A DNA stretch of 64,000 nucleotides from Artocarpus heterophyllus (lineage: Eukaryota; Streptophyta; Magnoliopsida; Rosales; Moraceae): the NCBI GenBank assembly GCA_025403435.1, contig CM046349.1:18188004-18252003 (forward strand), in the 5' to 3' direction. Positions 61,216 to 64,000 of this stretch are shown here, one piece after another; position 1 is the first letter of the stretch; each line of letters opens with the position of its first letter. Both the position numbers and the translations under genes were made by a program. The notes beneath the pieces were generated by a model that worked only from the letters and a program-made list of their open reading frames with translations, was not told where the DNA came from and did no database searches.

Positions 61216-62290
61216 TTCATAAGAAATCCTTTAAGGAAAAATCATCATAAAATCATCATGAATATCCTTGTAAAACATATCATCAATCCTTGCAAAAACA
61301 TGTGTCATGTTGCAGGTGAGAATGTACTTACCTTAACGATAGCTTACTTAACCTTAAAAATGCATTTGGTGACGACGCCGCGGTCTCGATGTGCTCGCTT
61401 CCTTGAGTGTTCATGCCATTTATCATTTAAGGATGCAATAAAAATCAATACTTATCATGAACTATCCATACACTCATCTCATATTATAAACATAATTCAT
61501 AACCATAAAATCGTCATCACATAAACATGTTATTATGATTTTTCTTAAATCATAAAAATTACCTTAAGCATATAAAACAAACCATACATTTTGAATATAA
61601 TTATCTTTTAAATAAAACATTTTCGAATAATTAATATATTTATATTTTAATTTAAAACTCCGTACAAGCATCATATTATCATGCATGAAATTATTTTATT
61701 ATCATAAAATCTTTTAAGCATACATAGCATTTCATAACATATAAATAAAACACATTCATCTATCATACTCATACATATGCATATTATAACAATTTTTCAT
61801 GAAAACATCATATTTACCCCTTGAATAATCGTTACATTTTTCATACTCTTTAAAATTATACAGTAACATATTACTGTGAAGGGTAGAAGACAGAAGTATC
61901 GTTTTTCATTAAAACATTGAAATGATATGAAACTTAGAAAAAAATCACATAATATATACATAACATCATATATAAAAAAAATCGAGACAAAATACAATAC
62001 CTGACGAGGAGAAGAATTTCTTTTTAAAAATAACAAAAACCGAATTCATACCTGGAAATATCTTCTTAAAACCCCTTGATTTCAATCAACGAAACAAGAC
62101 CTTTTTCTTTCAATATACTCAGAAAATTTTCGTGGAAGAGAGAGAGATTTCGTGAGGAAGAGAAGAGAAATTTCGTGAGAAAGGGAAGAGGAAGAGAAAT
62201 GAAAGTACGTCTCAGAAATTTTTGAGAGAGAGAAAATAATAAAAAGAAATGAAACGTTAAAATTTTTAACGCAATAAACACCATTGTGGG

Positions 62291-62583
62291 AATTCAATTC
62301 CGTTCATTAAGTCAGAAAATTCTGACTGTTAAGGGCTGTTGGCGTGGAAGGAAAGAAGAGAAAGAAAAGGAAAGTCAAATCACTTCATCAATCCTACCAT
62401 AATTTTCCCTCTTAAAATAGGAAATCTCTTAAAATAATACAAATTAATACAAGTCAAATCCTTTAATTTCCTTAACTGATAAAAACATTCTATTATTATG
62501 CCAATTAATCACATTAATTCTCGCAATTAATGTAATTAACTCAGTCATAATTTTGGAGAAATTTCTGTTGACTGCTTGTCAGC
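62291..62583. other. Spacer between two LTRs
   Basis: No gene. An alternative TGTTGA start for the next LTR lies at 62566. Confidence 0.4.
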
Positions 62584-63206
62584 TGTTGAGGGTAAGCTCG
62601 GCGCCTCCACCGAGGACCCTAACTTGGTGGTCGGTAACTCAGTTCGGCAGACATAGGCTACCGCCCGACCCGATGACTTATGCTTCTTCCCGAGGTGCCT
62701 TTCATTTATCTGAGGGCACACCCCAAGACGGCTGCCACCTCGGGGATGTACAGTAGCTCGGGCCGGGCCATGCTGTCCATCATAATACGTCACTACTCAT
62801 CCTTGTAGGCCAACACCAGGCAGACGTGCTGCCGTCCAATAGAGTCCAATCCATTGGACAATGGACGCGACACTTGTCACTTATTGCTTGATACACTTTG
62901 ATGTGACACCTGGGTAATGGGTAAAACCCATCTTACACCCGATCCAACTGGTGGCCTATAAATAGGATGCATTTATGACGTTTTAGAGAGAGAGACTTCC
63001 TCATACCTAATTAGCTGCCGACCTCTGCCGAGCAATACTTGCCTTGAGCATCGGAGAGCCCTTGTCTATTGACTAACCCCCTTTCTCCGAATCATCCCTC
63101 TTGCAGGTACTCACTCCCAACCAGGGGCAAGCTTAGGAGGAGGTCATAAGGTATTTCAGTCACACGTGGGTGTTGATCCGACGCCGGACTGCGGTAAGCA
63201 TCAACA
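62584..63206 (+). repeat. 5' LTR of a Tat-like Gypsy element
   Basis: It starts TGTTGAGGGTAAGC and ends GCATCAACA, giving a six-base TGTTGA/TCAACA terminal inverted repeat. It is markedly more GC-rich than its neighbours. A second TGTTGA at 62566 is a possible alternative start. The partner LTR lies outside the window. Confidence 0.7.
62957..62964 (+). promoter_or_regulatory. TATA box of the Tat-like LTR
   Basis: TATAAATA in the context GGCCTATAAATAGG, about 250 bases before the LTR end. Confidence 0.7.
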
Positions 63207-63209
63207 TTT

Positions 63210-63226
63210 TGGCGCTAGAAGGAGGG
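63210..63226 (+). other. Primer-binding site region
   Basis: TGGCGCTAGAAGGAGGG lies four bases after the LTR end. TGGCGC starts are common in Tat-group plant Gypsy elements. I do not assign the tRNA. Confidence 0.6.
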
Positions 63227-63271
63227 CCGAACGCGCCCCGATCCAAAGTTATTATACCTCAGATTTCTGAC

Positions 63272-64000
63272 ATGACAACCCGAGGTAATGTAAGAGATAG
63301 TACCGCCCGACGTTAGGAGTCGGGCGAGGCCAGGCATAAGCGACCGTCTACAGAACGGCCCAGCGATCGTCCTCGGATCGCCAGATCTCGGTCCGAAGGG
63401 CAAGGAAGCGCGGCAAGAGCAGAGTCGGTGTAGCCCCAAGCTGCACAAGATCCGATCCGGGAGCTCACAGATGCAGTTCGGATCTTAACTCAGCAGCTTG
63501 CACAGGCTCAACAGCAAGCTGCACCGGGACCGCCACCCCCTGTCCAGGTTGACCAGGCAGGGGGTCGGCATGAGCAGAGCGCCACTAACTGGGTGGATCG
63601 ATCAGAGCAGTCTCCGGGATCCACCAGAGGGCCCCTGCTTAACAATAGACTGGTCCATGAACGTCAGATGGGACGTCAACCACACCATGTACCTTCACCA
63701 CAAGGTTCCAGAGCCTCGGTGTTTGATCGGCTCGGGTACCAAGGGATTAACAAAAATCGCCAAGGCGAAGCTGGAGGCCGTGCCGAGGGCGGAGTACCCT
63801 ATCGGGTCGACCTGCCCGAAGACACAAATAGTCGCCAGTTCTGGGTGCTGCAACGACAGATCGATAAAATCCACAATTGCAGGTTCGGTGTGGACGAAGT
63901 CGGGGCCCAGGATCCGCCCTTCTCGGATCACATAATGCGGGCACCCATGCCGCCGAAGTTTAAGGTCCCACAAATTAAGTCTTACGATGGGGCCACCGAC
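63272..64000 (+). pseudogene. Partial gag of a Tat-like Gypsy element, two stops, continues past the window
   Basis: From ATG 63272 the frame reads MTTRGNVRDSTARR, then TAG (63314-63316), and has a second TAG at 63431-63433. After that it is open for 189 codons to the window edge. The conserved stretch PFSDHIMRAPMPPKFKVPQI followed by YDGATD is the gag motif typical of Tat-group Gypsy elements. A Q/P-rich region (AQAQQQAAPGPPPP) precedes it. Both stops fit single C-to-T changes in CAG codons. Confidence 0.85.

Larger units (their letters stand above)
59945..62290 (+). mobile_element. Solo Gypsy LTR, copy 2 (plus orientation)
   Basis: It starts TGTAACGCCCC and runs to about 62290, homologous in inverted orientation to 44043-46360. 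The right end is approximate because the last 40 bases have diverged. No target duplication was confirmed. Confidence 0.7.

Noticed and set aside
44043..62290. Possibility that the two TGTAACGCC LTRs are the ends of one element
   Set aside because: They are in opposite orientation, and each is bounded by unrelated DNA with no Gypsy coding sequence between them.

Overview
The window looks like nuclear DNA of a flowering plant, most likely a eudicot. It is AT-rich, has GT-AG introns, carries an LRR subfamily XII receptor kinase of the Xa21/EFR type, and is otherwise dominated by plant-type Copia, Gypsy and CACTA elements. I cannot name the species. Only two host genes are visible. One is a four-exon gene (4251-6538, +) for a 211-residue protein with two EF-hands, a ZZ-like zinc finger and a C-terminal CaaX box. 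The other is an LRR receptor kinase (15021-18524, -) whose second exon carries a frameshifting deletion in the kinase domain.

Left part (1-19029): a decayed coding remnant and a Copia-like LTR remnant, the EF-hand gene, a diverged solo Copia LTR (8007-9754), a Gypsy-like promoter/LTR region, a roughly 85-bp palindromic minisatellite (12420-13370), a 220-bp repeat present at 1-236 and 13778-13998, and the receptor kinase.

Centre (19030-43740): a CACTA transposon was hit twice. A 9.7-kb Copia element (19036-28702, -, TSD ACCAC) sits six bases inside the CACTA terminus. A 9.1-kb chromodomain-type Gypsy element (31303-40364, -, TSD GCTCA) splits the CACTA transposase gene. By eye the Copia LTRs differ at about 1.5 percent of sites and the Gypsy LTRs at about 0.3 percent, so the order is CACTA, then Copia, then Gypsy. 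All the large element genes carry stops or frameshifts.

Right part (43741-64000): two solo LTRs of one Gypsy family in inverted orientation (44043-46360 and 59945-about 62290), a short CACTA derivative (49317-52629, TSD TCA) containing a solo copy of the Copia LTR (TSD GGGAG), several Gypsy-like LTR fragments, a 1-kb polypyrimidine tract, and the 5' end of a Tat-like Gypsy element running off the window with two stops in gag.

Two features stand out beyond ordinary transposon annotation. First, clusters of a 14-bp inverted repeat (TTCGGC-CT-GCCGAA and variants), most with a CTCGGTCGG-like edge, occur in nine places inside otherwise unrelated elements: Copia LTRs, a Copia leader and two Gypsy LTR families. 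Second, the Copia leader just upstream of gag holds a chain of about seven inverted repeats. Four are centred on CCTAGGGG, and several loops contain perfect 6-nt palindromes, which is a layout suited to RNA dimerisation or packaging.
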